Source of the DNA: Phlebotomus papatasi
Taxonomy: Eukaryota; Arthropoda; Insecta; Diptera; Psychodidae
DNA length: 64,000 nt
Assembly: GCF_024763615.1 (NCBI RefSeq)
Contig: NC_077222.1
Span: 42,036,001-42,100,000 of the forward strand
Direction of reading: 5' to 3'
Shown here in pieces: positions 10,916-22,900 of this stretch (position 1 is the stretch's first letter; each line of letters opens with the position of its first letter). The notes below the pieces were generated by a model that had not been told where the DNA came from, did no database searches, and was given only the letters and a program-made list of their open reading frames with translations. A program made the position numbers and the translations under genes.

Positions 10916-13900
10916 TTATTCTTCCTTTAATAAGAATTTGAGGGGGACTTTGGTTGATATCGAATTGAATACATCTTCGGCAATTTTTGAAAATGTTTTC
11001 GTTACCGATGGTTTCATATCCTTAAAGACATCTCGCCAGTTTTCATTGATATACTGATGAATTGCTTCGTCAATTTCCTTATTTGTATTAAAGATATTGT
11101 CCAATTCTGTCCACATACTTTCTGGTTTGATATCCACCATCGTATCTGAGGTCTAAAAATGAAAAGAAAAAGATGTTTTTATATTTTAACAATTATAAGA
11201 ACAATATAAGAAATTATATTGTTATATTATTATATAATTATATATTATAATTGTTATATTATTATATAACAATTATAAGAAAAATAAAAAAAAATGCAAT
11301 TAATCTTCTATGCTCCACATTTAGCAACGAGCTATGAATTTATTTGAATAAATTATTATTGAATTACAATTGACGTGAATTCATTCAACATTATCACAGA
11401 ATGATTTTCCTGTTGTTCAACTTTAACGTAGAATTTCTCAGAATTGGCAATAAATATTTTAATAGAAGTTTTATCGAAAACGTGAAATGTTTATTTCATT
11501 TCATTTCTTAATTACATATTTTTTTTAACTGTCAAAGTTTAATCAAGGAATAAATATTGAATTTTCAATTAAATTTGTAAATGAAAGGGGTGTCAAAGCG
11601 TCCCTAGCGTCCCTAGACTGCGAAGTGCTCGAATTAGTTACTAAGGTGCTATACCTCAAAAGTATTTTTAGATTTTTTACCGTTTACCGGTTTTCAACCA
11701 ATTTGAACCGATTCATAAATCAAAATTACTCAAAAGTCCCACAAAATAGTTCTAAATGACATCGGTTCATAACCGGTTTATTACCGGTCCAAAACCGATT
11801 TGAACTGATTTATAAATCACTCAAATTTTTTTCCAAAATTCCTTATGAGTAACATAATTATAAGCATTAATAAAAAATAAAAAGACCGGTTCAGTACCGG
11901 TTCATAAACGATTGAAATGAAATTAGCTCAAGATTGTCATAAATTTTAAGACCCTTCAAACGATCCCAAACATATGATACCATTCGATTGAAAAATGCGC
12001 TCTCTAGAGCCTTTCTAACCTATGACCTTGACAAAAATTGTTATTAGGAATGATTCGATGGTATTTTCGTATAAGGACAAATTATCCGAAAAAAAAACGC
12101 ACGACGCGTTTTCGAGCAATTCCAAAAAAACATGGTTTTGAAGGGGTAGGGAGGAACGGGGGGGAAAATCTGGGGCATGTGAATGATCTTTGTGTCGACT
12201 TAGGGAGGGTCCCCCGAAAGTCCCAAATCTCTATCTCTAACCGTCAAACGGACGGACAAACAGCGTGTTGAAATTTATTACCAAGTAGAATACAGTGGTG
12301 GAAATAATTATAATTCCACCCCTTAATCCTTAAAAAAAACTCAACAAAAAAAAGAAATGTCAATAAAAATTCATACGTAGACTATAACCACTATAACGTT
12401 CTTTCATGCGTTCTTTCATATAAAAAATCGACATTTTGATTTTTTGTTCTAAGTATTTTTAGAAATATAATAGAATTTTGTTTTTTAGGCTGGAAATAAG
12501 TATAATTCCACTAAATAAATTGAGCGCTGGGGTATTTAATTTTGACCAAATTTAGGTTAATATCTTTTCATAATTTCATTTTTAATTAAAATTAATAAAT
12601 TAAGTTCCATTTTCTAAAGTTTTGCATTAATTTTTGCCGAGATATCGTGGGGAAAATGTTTAACGAACAAAAATAATATAAAAATTAAAGTCTTGCTGGC
12701 GATGAATCTTAGAAACTAAGAAAAATGACTAGGTTCTATCATATAGTTATTAAATTTGTCAATATATCCGCCATACACGCTTCTTAAGGTACCCCAAGGG
12801 TCTAAAATCTTCTGTTGTTAGAGGCCAAAAGAGCTTTCTGCCTCTAACAGTGTTGCTTTTCAGTCGAAAAAAGGATTTTTCCGCTAAAATTCGATTGTAA
12901 AACGATGCTTTCTGTTTAGTCTGGTTATGTCCTTATGCTTTTGTCCCAAAATGCCATTCGTAAGTGACCTTGGGTCATTGTCGCATGAAAACTAAAAATT
13001 ATTGCTAAAAAGACTTAACAGTTTGATCAACATGACTTGTTTTACGCTATTTGAAAGTTTCTTTTCATTTCCATAAATTATACTAAATTTCCAGACCTAG
13101 AGGGGACTTCTGTAACGCTCCGGCAATGCCATATGACATATTGGGTTCGAATCTTAGGAGAGCTTTTTCGAAAATGCGATTCTGTGGCCATGACATTGCC
13201 ATTTGAGCTCACGTGGCATTGTCAGAAGTCACATATTTGAGATTTCTGGCAATTCAAATGACAATAAATTTTGTTAAACAAATCAACCAAGACAGCCTGT
13301 ATTTGCATAATATCACTAAGTAAAGGCATTTCATTAAAAAAATCAGTGAGTAGCATTTTCGAACTCATATGATTGACAAAAAAAGCTCGATTGGCATTGT
13401 CAGGTTTCGAACTCACGCGTGACAATGCCACGAAAATTACAGAATGCCCCTACTGGGGAAGGACAAAAACCCCTCTGAAACTTCGGCTAGAGAAAATTGA
13501 AAGAAGAAAGGAGCTAAAGCTTATTACTGTGTTTTACTGTTCCTGAAATAAAGTCTTGTTTTAAAATTAATTACTGTTTCATAATCGATCGGAACCTAAA
13601 CACCTTTCCAACGAGCCTAAACATACCCGAATCGCTTAGGAAATAAGCCTCCTAAAATCAAGTCAAACTTTGATCATGCTAATTTGTTATTAGAAATTAT
13701 TGAAGAACACATTTTAATAGACAAAATGTTCACCTAAGCAAAATCAACACAGTAAAAAAAGGACTGCGATTATTGTGTGTATAACAAGATTAATGTTTAA
13801 AAAGTTTCAATTTAGAGGGAAATGGGGCACTGTGGGATTGGACTTAGAGTGTCTTTGAAATTCTTTATTTTTTTTTAAATTTTTGAAAGGAGTTGAGGCT

Positions 13901-16411
13901 TATTATAAAGTAATTTGACTTCACGACTAGCTTGTCGAGCTAAATAGTATTATGGTGTGGTTTAGTTCCGTTTAAAAATGGGAGAAAAAGCCCTATTTTA
14001 AAGGTACCCGAATTCATAAGTGGCCCGCTTCCTCCTATTTGTTGAATACTAAAATGATTTTATCGATTGAATCTTCTCCTCCGAAAATGGCAAAAACACA
14101 ATTCCACGACGCTTATTCGAAATATTATACAGACGCAGACCGAGCGAATAACTGCTCAAAAATTTTCTAGGTATTAAATCAATTGCCTAGAAATAAATCA
14201 TTTAAAATCACTCAATTTGCGTATGATATATAACACCATGGTAAGGAATGGGAGTAGAATAATTATTTATTGAGTATATTAAACAGTAATTTAAATCTGT
14301 CGGATTACTTCTTCACATGCTTTCACAATTTAAAACAAAGAAGTGGGAACCAGAACATCCCCGAATTCATCATTATTTTATTATTATTCAGAAATTGAAA
14401 AATATAAAAAACTTAGATTTTTTATTAAAATAAGGTTTTAGCTTTAAAGTCAAACAAGAAGCGTTAGAAGCGTTAGAAGCGTTACTGTATAATAAACCTA
14501 AATTCGTATATCTAAAAGTAATAGAAAACTGAATAAACTGAAAAAAAACGAAAATGCTCTTTAGTGAAACTCAACTAGTGTTTTTCAACTTGCCCTAATA
14601 ACGTTTCCAATTAAAAATAAAATAAAGAACAAAATAGTTTCAGATAGAGTAGGAAATAAAATACTTCTTCAGAAGTAGGTAAGGTATCCATGAATTGTGA
14701 AACTAACCATTTCTAGATAACCTATTACAGAGCAATGCCGCAAAAAAGAATGAAATTTTTAAGAATCTCAGGCAAAACATTTAGTTAAAGTATTAAAAGT
14801 TCGATGCTTATTTTGAACTAAAAGTTGTGAGATATCTGCTTTCCTATGGGGAAGTTTTGTAGAGAAAATGTTAATTTTGACAATTTGTAATAATTTTCGC
14901 ATTTTATTTGTAAAAAAGTCCATTTTCAAAACTTTTAATAAGACGTAAACTTTATAAGAGCTTCAATACGTAGGGGGAAGTGGGACACCTTTGAAATTGG
15001 GATTTTTCACATATTTTTTAAATAAAATTGAGCCTTATCGTGATATAATTTAGCTGAACAGATTGAGAAGTTAAATTACATTATAATATGGCTCAATTCC
15101 ACTTAAACATGGGAGAAAAATCTGAATTTCAAAGGTGCCCTAGTTTCAAAGGTGCCCCACTTCCCCCTATTTTGCTAAATTTAGTAAAAGTTCCACAATT
15201 TAGTTCAAAATAAGCATCGAACATTTTAAATAAGCATCGAAATAGTTAACTAAATGTTTTGCCTGAGATTCTTTACAATTTCATTGTACTTTGTGGCATT
15301 GCTCTGTAATGGGTTATCTAGAAATGGTTAATTTCACAATTCTTGGATTCATTACGTACTTCTGAAGAAGTATTATTTTCTTACTTATTATTATTAAAAT
15401 AAATCATAAATACTTACTGAAAAATTTATGGCAAAGGGAAAATTGAAGTTATGAGCAATCTTCGCAATTTAAGTGATTTTAAGTGTTTTGTTTTTTTTTG
15501 TCAATTTTGAGTGACTTACTGTCCGAAATTGAATATCTTATTTACCTATAACATAGAGTATTTATTGATTGATAAAAAAATGTTAATTTTATTTAAAAAC
15601 AAAATCTTAAGTTATCTGAAAGTTCTTGAAAAATCACGTATATGTAAACTTATTATATCTTTGAATATCTTTTTAATGCCGCATTTTAATAGCCGCATCA
15701 AATCTATTGTTATGCTGCGTTTAATGAGTATATGACTTTTCTATCTCTTGCAATTAATTTGAATCTTACCTTGACGTATGTCTCTCCGTTAAGTGTGACT
15801 TTGTCCAATGTATATTTTACTGTGAGTTCAACATTGTCTGAAAGAGAGATCCATAATTACTTTCTCATCTTTCTCAGTAAGGACTTTTCTGGATGATTTC
15901 CAAAATTTCTTACAAAGGGTAATGTTGCACATTCCTGAACTTGATAGTGGAATTAGGTGGAATTTCCCTTTCATTTTGTACGGACCATGAAGTGTAACTT
16001 GAGGTGTGGTAAGCACAATTTCATTTTCTTGTCCAATAAAGTCTTCCTGGATTGGACTGTTTGGGAGGGAAATATGTTGTTATTTTCTTTGTCACTTATT
16101 TTCTTATTTAGTTTTAATATTTCCTACGTGGCTCTAATTGCTCTTAATGTCTGCAATCCATGGAGTTTAGTGTTGAGTAGAAGCAATTTAAAATGCACTG
16201 TTGGTGTGTATTTTGTCGAGAGTGTTGCATTTTCAATTAGAAGTGGATCCAATGCTTGAAATTCTGTATCTTCATCACCAAAAAGACTAATGATAGAATT
16301 AAAAATATTCACTATACAATCACTATCATTATATTTGCATGGTGCAAAAGACGAAAGTCCATAGCTTAATGACCACAAATTGATAAATAAGAAAATTTTC
16401 CACTTTTCCAT
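10916..16411 (-). CDS. TO1: takeout/JHBP-family secreted protein, 243 aa
   Basis: Minus-strand exons are 16411-16128, 16056-15914, 15837-15770 and 11152-10916, with consistent phases (2, 1, 0). The signal peptide is MEKWKIFLFINLWSLSYG. The paired N-terminal cysteines (CKYNDSDC), LDPLLIENATL and the G-x-Y-x-x-x-G core (HGPYKMKGKFHLIPL) followed by CNITL define the takeout/JHBP family. The C-terminal exon carries FINENW-type sequence (YINENWRDVFKDMKPS) and ends KEE. Members are hydrophobic-ligand carriers with a TULIP fold in haemolymph or sensillar fluid; which ligand is bound cannot be told. The first intron of the family plan is absent, since the signal exon is fused to exon 2. An extra phase-0 intron of 4.6 kb separates the last exon, which was joined by phase and by its being the only unclaimed C-terminal exon. 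Confidence 0.82.
11588..12275. repeat. Dispersed degenerate repeat with CCGGTT motifs
   Basis: It begins near TGTCAAAGCGTCCC, contains multiple TTACCGGTT / AACCGGTT words and a conserved phrase GGTATTTTCGTATAAGGAC, and ends near CGGACGGACAAACAGCG. Related copies occur at about 18240-18396 with 20186-21080 (split by an insertion), 27170-27320 (partial), 49885-50540, and inverted at about 61735-62060 and 63110-63540. Confidence 0.6.
13101..13451. mobile_element. MITE family 'GGGGAATTCTGTAA', copy 1
   Basis: The left terminus AGGGGACTTCTGTAACGC and right terminus TTACAGAATGCCCCT are inverted copies. It shares about 350 bp with the elements at 27330 and 47728. Internal words include TGGGTTCGAATCTTAGGAG, which resembles the tRNA B-box, and GGCATTGTCAGGTTTCGAAC near the other end. 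Confidence 0.8.
13816..14035. mobile_element. MITE family 'GGGGGAAGTGGGGCACC', copy 1 (diverged)
   Basis: It starts AGAGGGAAATGGGGCACTG and ends AAGTGGCCCGCTTCCTCCTA, with the internal phrase TTGAGGCTTATTATAAAG and a later ATTATGGTGTGG. The copies at 14971 and 31374 share the same organisation at about 200-220 bp. Confidence 0.65.
14650..15385. repeat. Foldback element interrupted by a younger MITE
   Basis: Arms at about 14650-14835 and 15190-15385 are inverted copies. Both contain AACCATTTCTAGATAACC, CAGAGCAATGCC and CAGGCAAAACATTTAGTTAA (or reverse complements), with outer ends ATACTTCTTCAGAAGTA. The spacer contains a complete copy of the GGGGGAAGTGGGACACC MITE (14971-15169), implying a nested insertion. 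Confidence 0.75.
14971..15169. mobile_element. MITE family 'GGGGGAAGTGGGGCACC', copy 2
   Basis: This 199-bp element has left TIR TAGGGGGAAGTGGGACACCT and right TIR AGGTGCCCCACTTCCCCCTA. A second inner inverted word, TTTGAAATTGGG / CCTAGTTTCAAAG, extends the pairing. TA lies at both ends, consistent with a TA target duplication. Confidence 0.8.
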
Positions 16412-16497
16412 TGCACTTTTTGTTATGTTGCACAATCTTCGTTCTTGTCTGATTGAGTGTGTGAGATGAAATACCCTTGAACGGCGGAAAAATCAGT

Positions 16498-16506
16498 GCT
16501 TTTATA
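16498..16506 (-). promoter_or_regulatory. TATA-like box of TO1
   Basis: The minus-strand TATAAAAGC sits 87 bp upstream of the TO1 ATG, a usual distance for a TATA box plus short 5' UTR. The other genes of the array show comparable boxes, which supports function. Confidence 0.6.
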
Positions 16507-16983
16507 CTTTCAATTCTATTGCGAGAGATGAATTAAAAAAAAATATTTTCATGATGCATAAATTAAGCTATATATTTCTAAAACAGTATATTGCCAATAC
16601 TTCGTAATTTCACATTGATTCCCACTAAATTGATAATTATTTTGTGGAAATTAGCGCATCTGTTTAAATACAAAGATTTTGTTTCAATTGAACTTGAGAG
16701 ACTATTCATCTTTTAGAATTCATTTTTTTATCGTAATATTTGATTGAAGTGGTTAAAAAATTTCTTTGTTATTGGTTGACAAAGTTGATGCCTTAACATT
16801 TTGCAAACACTATCGTAGAATCACTTTAAACTATAAATATGCTAAGTGAAAAACTACTCTGTGAATATTGTTTAGAATTTGTAATTACCTCAATAATTAA
16901 TCTCATGACGGAATACATAGACAAATAACTAACAAGTAACTACATGTTATAGAAATTCTCAGTGAACAGTTTATTGATTTGTA

Positions 16984-19900
16984 TTACTGGTTTTCTGTTG
17001 CTTCTGATGCAGCATCCTCCAGGAATAATTCTCTGTAGGGAATGTCAGTAAATGGCTGAGAAAATATTGCTGTGAAAAATTTTCCACTCATTTTAAATAG
17101 AAGAGGTTTCATTTCATCCCAGAAAAGGGTCCATTGATTGTTAAAGAACTCATTAGCACTCTGACTTAGAGCTTTATCTTCACCAAAAAGATTTTCAAAA
17201 TTGAAGAATATTCTGAAAAAAAAATTTAAAATAAATTAATATGATAAATTTTGTAAAGAATTGCATTTTCGCGCATACCTTGTTGTTGTAAATCTTGTTC
17301 TGTAGTTTTCCACTTTCAAATACTTCTCATTATTTCTCTCCACCAATTTTACTGTAGCATTCCAATGAAAATCCCAATTTAACATTGTATTGTTGCATTT
17401 ACCTTCACCATTCATTGGGAAATATAAAATATGCCCTCCAAGTTTGTAGTGTCCAAGAATTTTTATTCTATCCAATGTAAAACGGATCTGAATCTTCTGG
17501 GGATCCTTTGTAAAACCACTGAAATTATAATTGAAACTTTGTAGTTACCAGCAAAAGGAGTTTGATCTAAAATGTCTAAAATACTTTATTTACAGTAACT
17601 GGTCAGAAAGATACGCACTGCTGTTGCTTTAAACAAATTCTTTTCAAAATTTTTATTCAGGATTTATTTACCCATAATTTTACTGCTCGAGTTCTACTGA
17701 GAAAGCAATATTATAATCCCTGATTTTTTTCACCCGAGTTTTTTTATCTTTCTTATGCGACTGTCTGACTAGCCTTTAGTAGATATAATATGCCAAACGG
17801 TTAGAGATAGCCAGGGGGGTGACATTAGCTCTGAAAAATTCGTCCAGTTTCAGTGTAATTTTTTCCCTGTTTGCGTACACATTTCACGAGATATCTACAA
17901 AACTATGTAGATTGCCAATTTAGGGTTTTCGGTTGCCTCTTCGTTATTAAATTGGCTTTTATTTTGTATTAGTATTTTTTACTAATTCATTCTACAATGA
18001 CAGAAAACAGCTAATAAACTTAAAAAAAATTTCGGCTCGCTAGAAACACATGGGAAACATAGGAAATATCATGCCCCTGGAGATAGCCAATTGGAACCCT
18101 CAGGCGACCCTCCCATTAACTTGAGACAAGAACCATTAGGGTTGAAGGAGCACCTATTGACACTTTAAGAACTCGTGTCATGACCTAATCATACCCTATT
18201 CTCTACCATTTGGGATACAAAACTTGAGCACCTTTCTTTGTAGAAAAGGATTGGCAAAGTATCCCAGATTTTGCGAGATGCTATACCTTAAAAATATTTT
18301 CACATCATATACCGTTTACCGGTTCTCAATATCAACCAATTTGAACTAATTCATAAATCACTCAAAACATTGCCGAAAATAACATAAGAGTAATATTAGG
18401 TGAGATTCTTAACAATCTCACCTACTATAATCCTAACAAAATTTCATGTCGTCCGATCGACCTCAAATTTGGCCAAAATGTGTTTCGCCACTTCCTGATT
18501 CCGAATATATATGTGGCTAAGTTACGTTCCCGGCCGGCCGGCCGGCCGCTCTTTGGAGCTTAATAGCTCCTAAACTAAAAAAGATATCGACTTGCGGTTT
18601 TCGGCAAAGGTTATATATCGGGTGAAAATTGCAACTTGGTGCATAGACCCCCCACCCCCCACCCCTCCTTCCGCCATTTTGAAGACCCCCCTTTTTTTGT
18701 TTTCTCAATAGCTCCGCCCCTATGGCATTCAGCGGACTCAAATTTTAGTATGTTATAGCTGGGCCTTAGAGCTTTCCATCAATACCAAATTTAAGGTCCC
18801 CCGACCCCCCTGACCCGAGCTATAAGGGTCCAAAAAAAATTTCTTAAAATGGCCATTACTCCGGTTCTAATTGTCAGAATTTAAAAAGTGAGGGTTTTTT
18901 GGAAAGCTCTCGTGAAATGCCACTTCCCCTTCTAACATCGCAAGTTCATAAAACCACCGCTAGGGGCGCTTTTTTTAAAAAGAAAATTTTTAAATCTTAA
19001 AAGTTAAATAACTCAAAAATTCCATTGTGCATCGGGCTGAAAATTTAGTATGTTGTGGCCGTTGATTATACCTATCAAACAAAAAAAACCTTAAGTCGAT
19101 CCATAACCCCTGACCCGAGCTATAAGGGGTCAAAGTTCGAACATTGACCGGCCTCTATCTCCGGTTCTAATTAACATAGCGACCTAAATTTTACCTTTTT
19201 GGTTTCGTCTCGATGAGCACTTTCAGATGGAAGTTCAAAAAGTCACCATAGGTGGCGCTGTGATAGCGTCAAAATTCATCGAAATTCAAAATCACTTTTC
19301 TCAAAAACGGCATTGTGCAAGTTAATGAAATTTTAGTATGTTGTAGTCCAGTCTAGGACGTTTCCAAAATGGTGCGTATGCGCGCTGTGGTTTCAATAGA
19401 ACCGGAGATATGAGGGGTCAAAGTTCACGAAATTCAAAAAATCATATCTCCGGTTCTATGTGACCGATTTTGATGAATGAGGGCTTAAACGAAAGATCTC
19501 ACCAAATGCTACAACTTTCTAGAATATTTGAACTTCGTGGGACCAACACCAGGGGCGCCACAGTCGAAAAACCAATTTCAATATCACATAACCTCAATTA
19601 TCTCGACTGTCGCTAAACCGATTTTGATGATTACTTCGACACAATTGTAGAGCACATTTGTCTCTACATTTCGTCCATACATCATTTTCCACTCAGACTA
19701 CGCTATCACTCTGATTTTGCCGTTTAAGTGTGAAAAAATTGATTTTTCCAATAATAACGCTTTGAAATCACTCAGATGCCAATTTGACTGCCTCTACTCC
19801 ACCGAGACACTTAAAATAGGGGTTTAAATGGAAAGTTCCGCAAAATACAACAATTCTTTGATATAGTTGAAGTTCAACAAATGACTACTTGGGGAACTCT

Positions 19901-22900
19901 GGATGAAAAAACGAGTTAAGAAACAAAAAACCTGGCTTATCTTGGCTTCTGAGTAATCGATGAGTTCAAGTTCTACGGCAAAATTATAGAGAACATTCTG
20001 GTCTACATTTCACCCATATAACACTTTTCTGTCAGTTCATCCAAATCCTTGATATTTTGGTTTAAATACAAAATTTGTATAATTTCACGAATTTGATTCA
20101 AGATAACTGAATGGCGTCTCCCAACTTCAGCTCCAAATCGAATTTGCATGCACTCCGAGTTAGCTCACGTTAAGAATCTCACCTACATAAGCCGGTTAGG
20201 ATTATCTGTCCCTATTTAAATTTCGGATGAAAATTAGTTAACGGTTATGAGCTGGTTCATTTGCGGTTTAGAACCGATTTGAACCAGTTCAGTTTAATCG
20301 AAAATTTCAAGACCTTTCCAACGAGTTCAAACATGATACCATTAGGTTGAGAACAACGCTGTTTAGAACCTTTTTAATCTTTGACCTTGACAACCCGTTA
20401 GGGTAAGTGAACCAAATTTCGGCATAGTTGCATCCAAACGTCAAAGGTCTTAAGTTTGAAATGTAATATTTTAAATTCAAATTGATTTTTTTTATTCTTT
20501 CTTTTTAAAGAGTGTTGCTTGGAACCTTTTAAAGAGTTTACCGTCTTTATTTACTCTAAAGTCACTCTTAATACATTTTAAAATGAATAAAAATATAGAC
20601 ATAGCTTTGGTGCCCTATTTCGGCCACCTTCATTCTCATAGTTCCTTGCCCTTCGGGTATTCTTCCAACATCTTTTTCACGTCATCTCGTTTGTCGAAGT
20701 TACATTTTTTGTTATTCTTTTGCATTGTATAATCTCTAGAGTACGTAAAATCTAAAAGTTCATGGAAATTCGAGGAACAAAAAAGGTAGCCGAAATTGCA
20801 AGCTGGCCAGAATTTGGCACACTTACCCTATTTGGAATGATTTAACGGTATTTTCGTATATGGACGAAATGTCTGTCTAGATCAGAGGTGTGCAAGAACC
20901 GTAGAAACTGAATAAACGTCAGAAAAAAGTTTGTTTCTGATAGCGTTTTGACCATTGACGTACGGTTTTCATTTGACGTTTATTCGGTTCCAACGGTTTT
21001 TGCACGCCTCTGGTCTAGATAATCTCTAATCAATATTTAATAAATAAATTTCAATATTTTGAGTAGACTGCCAACAAAATGTCCTCTGCCGAATAGGTGT
21101 TCCTTTAACCCTAACATGATCTTTATTTTTCATCTCTAAAAAATGATTTTAGGGATTGCTCGAAAACGCACTACGCGACTTTTTTTCATTTTTTGAATGT
21201 TTTAGAAGTTGACTAAACGAAATATTTCATTCACGAATATATATCGTTGAATCATTTCTAATAACAGTTTTTCAAGGATAAACGTTGAAAAGGCTCCAGT
21301 GGGCAAATGTTTCAATCAGTTCCGTCAAGTCTAAACTGGTTCCAAAAGTTTATGAACCAGAGATCTAATGTTTGGGAATTTTTACTAAACAAAGAACTTT
21401 TTACAATTAATAATAATGCTAGCATGATATTCTATAGAGGAATTGGTGGAACTAGATCATCCCGCAAGTGAGATTTTCAGATATGCAATATTATTTTTCT
21501 TATATAGGGATGAAGTTGTCAATCCCATTTTCCGTGGAAGCAAGTGCAGTGAAGTTCACTAAAATGCAATTCGAACACTTTTAACGCCAATTAATCCTGT
21601 GGGTGACCTAAAGGGATATTTGAACGTGAGTAGAGATGGTAAAATTTCAGAAATTTCACAGCAGTCGCCATCTACTTTAGGCGGAAATTCATGAAACTTC
21701 TTGAAATTTACCAACTCTAAACGTGAGACAATTGTCTTATATCATAGAGAGAGTACTTTAACCTAACCCTTTGAGTGTCATTTTATTTTACAATTTTCAC
21801 TTAATACTTTATCTATATTCTAAGTAGCAACGATGAACAGAAAAATATTGAGTTTTATCACCATCAAAAATTTTCACAGTTTTGAGGCTTAAGCCAAGCA
21901 GACATATTAATTTCTGAATTTGTTTAATTATATTTGAAACACTCAGAGCAGAAGTGGTCTCCTTTGTATGCATTTCCCTATTAACCCTTTAACGACGAGA
22001 CAATTTTCGCTGACCGAAAATCAACAATAAAAATGAAACCGATAAACAAAACTTGTGAAACGTCTTACATCTAACCTTCGATAAGCCAACAGAGTCAGAT
22101 TTGGTATATTTTTTGCATCTGTGAACGATAAGGACAAAAATAGCTCAAAAATTTAAGTAATTTTTCTGACGATACCAATGACAGATAATTTTCACTCTAC
22201 AGAAAAATATTAAAAATATTAAAACGGGGTTTTGCTTAAAAAAATTGGAAGTATAAAAAATAATTAAAATCAATTTTCAATATGAGATTTTAAAAATTCG
22301 GCATTTTTTAACTTAAAAATTTACTATATAGCAAATAACTGGAGACTTGCAAAAAACATCCTAGATTCCTTCAAACTTCTACTTTGCAATTACGTACAAT
22401 ATAAGAAAAAAATAACTTTAGGTAGTCAGGAAAAATTATTTTCTTTATGGGACACCGGTGTTCCAATCGTCCTTAAAGGGTTAAAATAGTCCATTTCTGC
22501 TCTGAGCGCCTCATTTTTCCTTAAAACTTGATCTCTATAGTAGAAATTTGTGTAAAAAGTCACTTGTTTAGGGACGCCCAAATTAAAAGGCCAAAAGTTG
22601 GAAATTTTTTCATTTTTTTGTTGGAGGAAAAATAAAGGTTTAAGCTTTTTGGCGGACTTATGGGTAAATAATAAATCTAAAGAGAAAACTTTCCATTTTA
22701 TAATTTCATATTCAAACCAGGAATAACCGGATAAAATCGTGAAATTGGAACTTTTATTCAGGGGTGACATGATAAATTCCATAAATTCTTTTGGGTTGTA
22801 TCGATTGTGGATTCTAAAAAATTTAAACGATAGCTGTATTTTCAGTAGCAAATACAAATATTTATCGACAGTAAAATTCTATTAATAATGTCACAATAAA

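Larger units (their letters stand above)
11153..15769. other. 4.6-kb TO1 intron, repeat-filled
   Basis: The intron contains an AT-only stretch (11200-11280), a dispersed repeat (11588-12275), a possible Tc1-like fragment near 12290 (ACAGTGGTGGAAATAATTA), the MITEs at 13101 and 13816, an 11-bp tandem triplet GCGTTAGAAGC near 14460, and the nested foldback at 14650-15385. No further JHBP exon was seen in it. Confidence 0.6.

Noticed and set aside
12038..12271. 77-codon basic plus-strand frame
   Set aside because: Falls inside the dispersed CCGGTT-type repeat and is not preserved in its other copies.
18517..18741. Gly/Arg-rich minus-strand frame and the GGCCGGCC run
   Set aside because: Located at the start of the 1.8-kb element; composition reflects local GC tracts, with no splice or homology support.
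22426..22857. 143-codon minus-strand frame in the TO2 intron
   Set aside because: It begins in the flank and ends inside the TTAA element, has AT-driven composition (F, K, N, I) and no family features.
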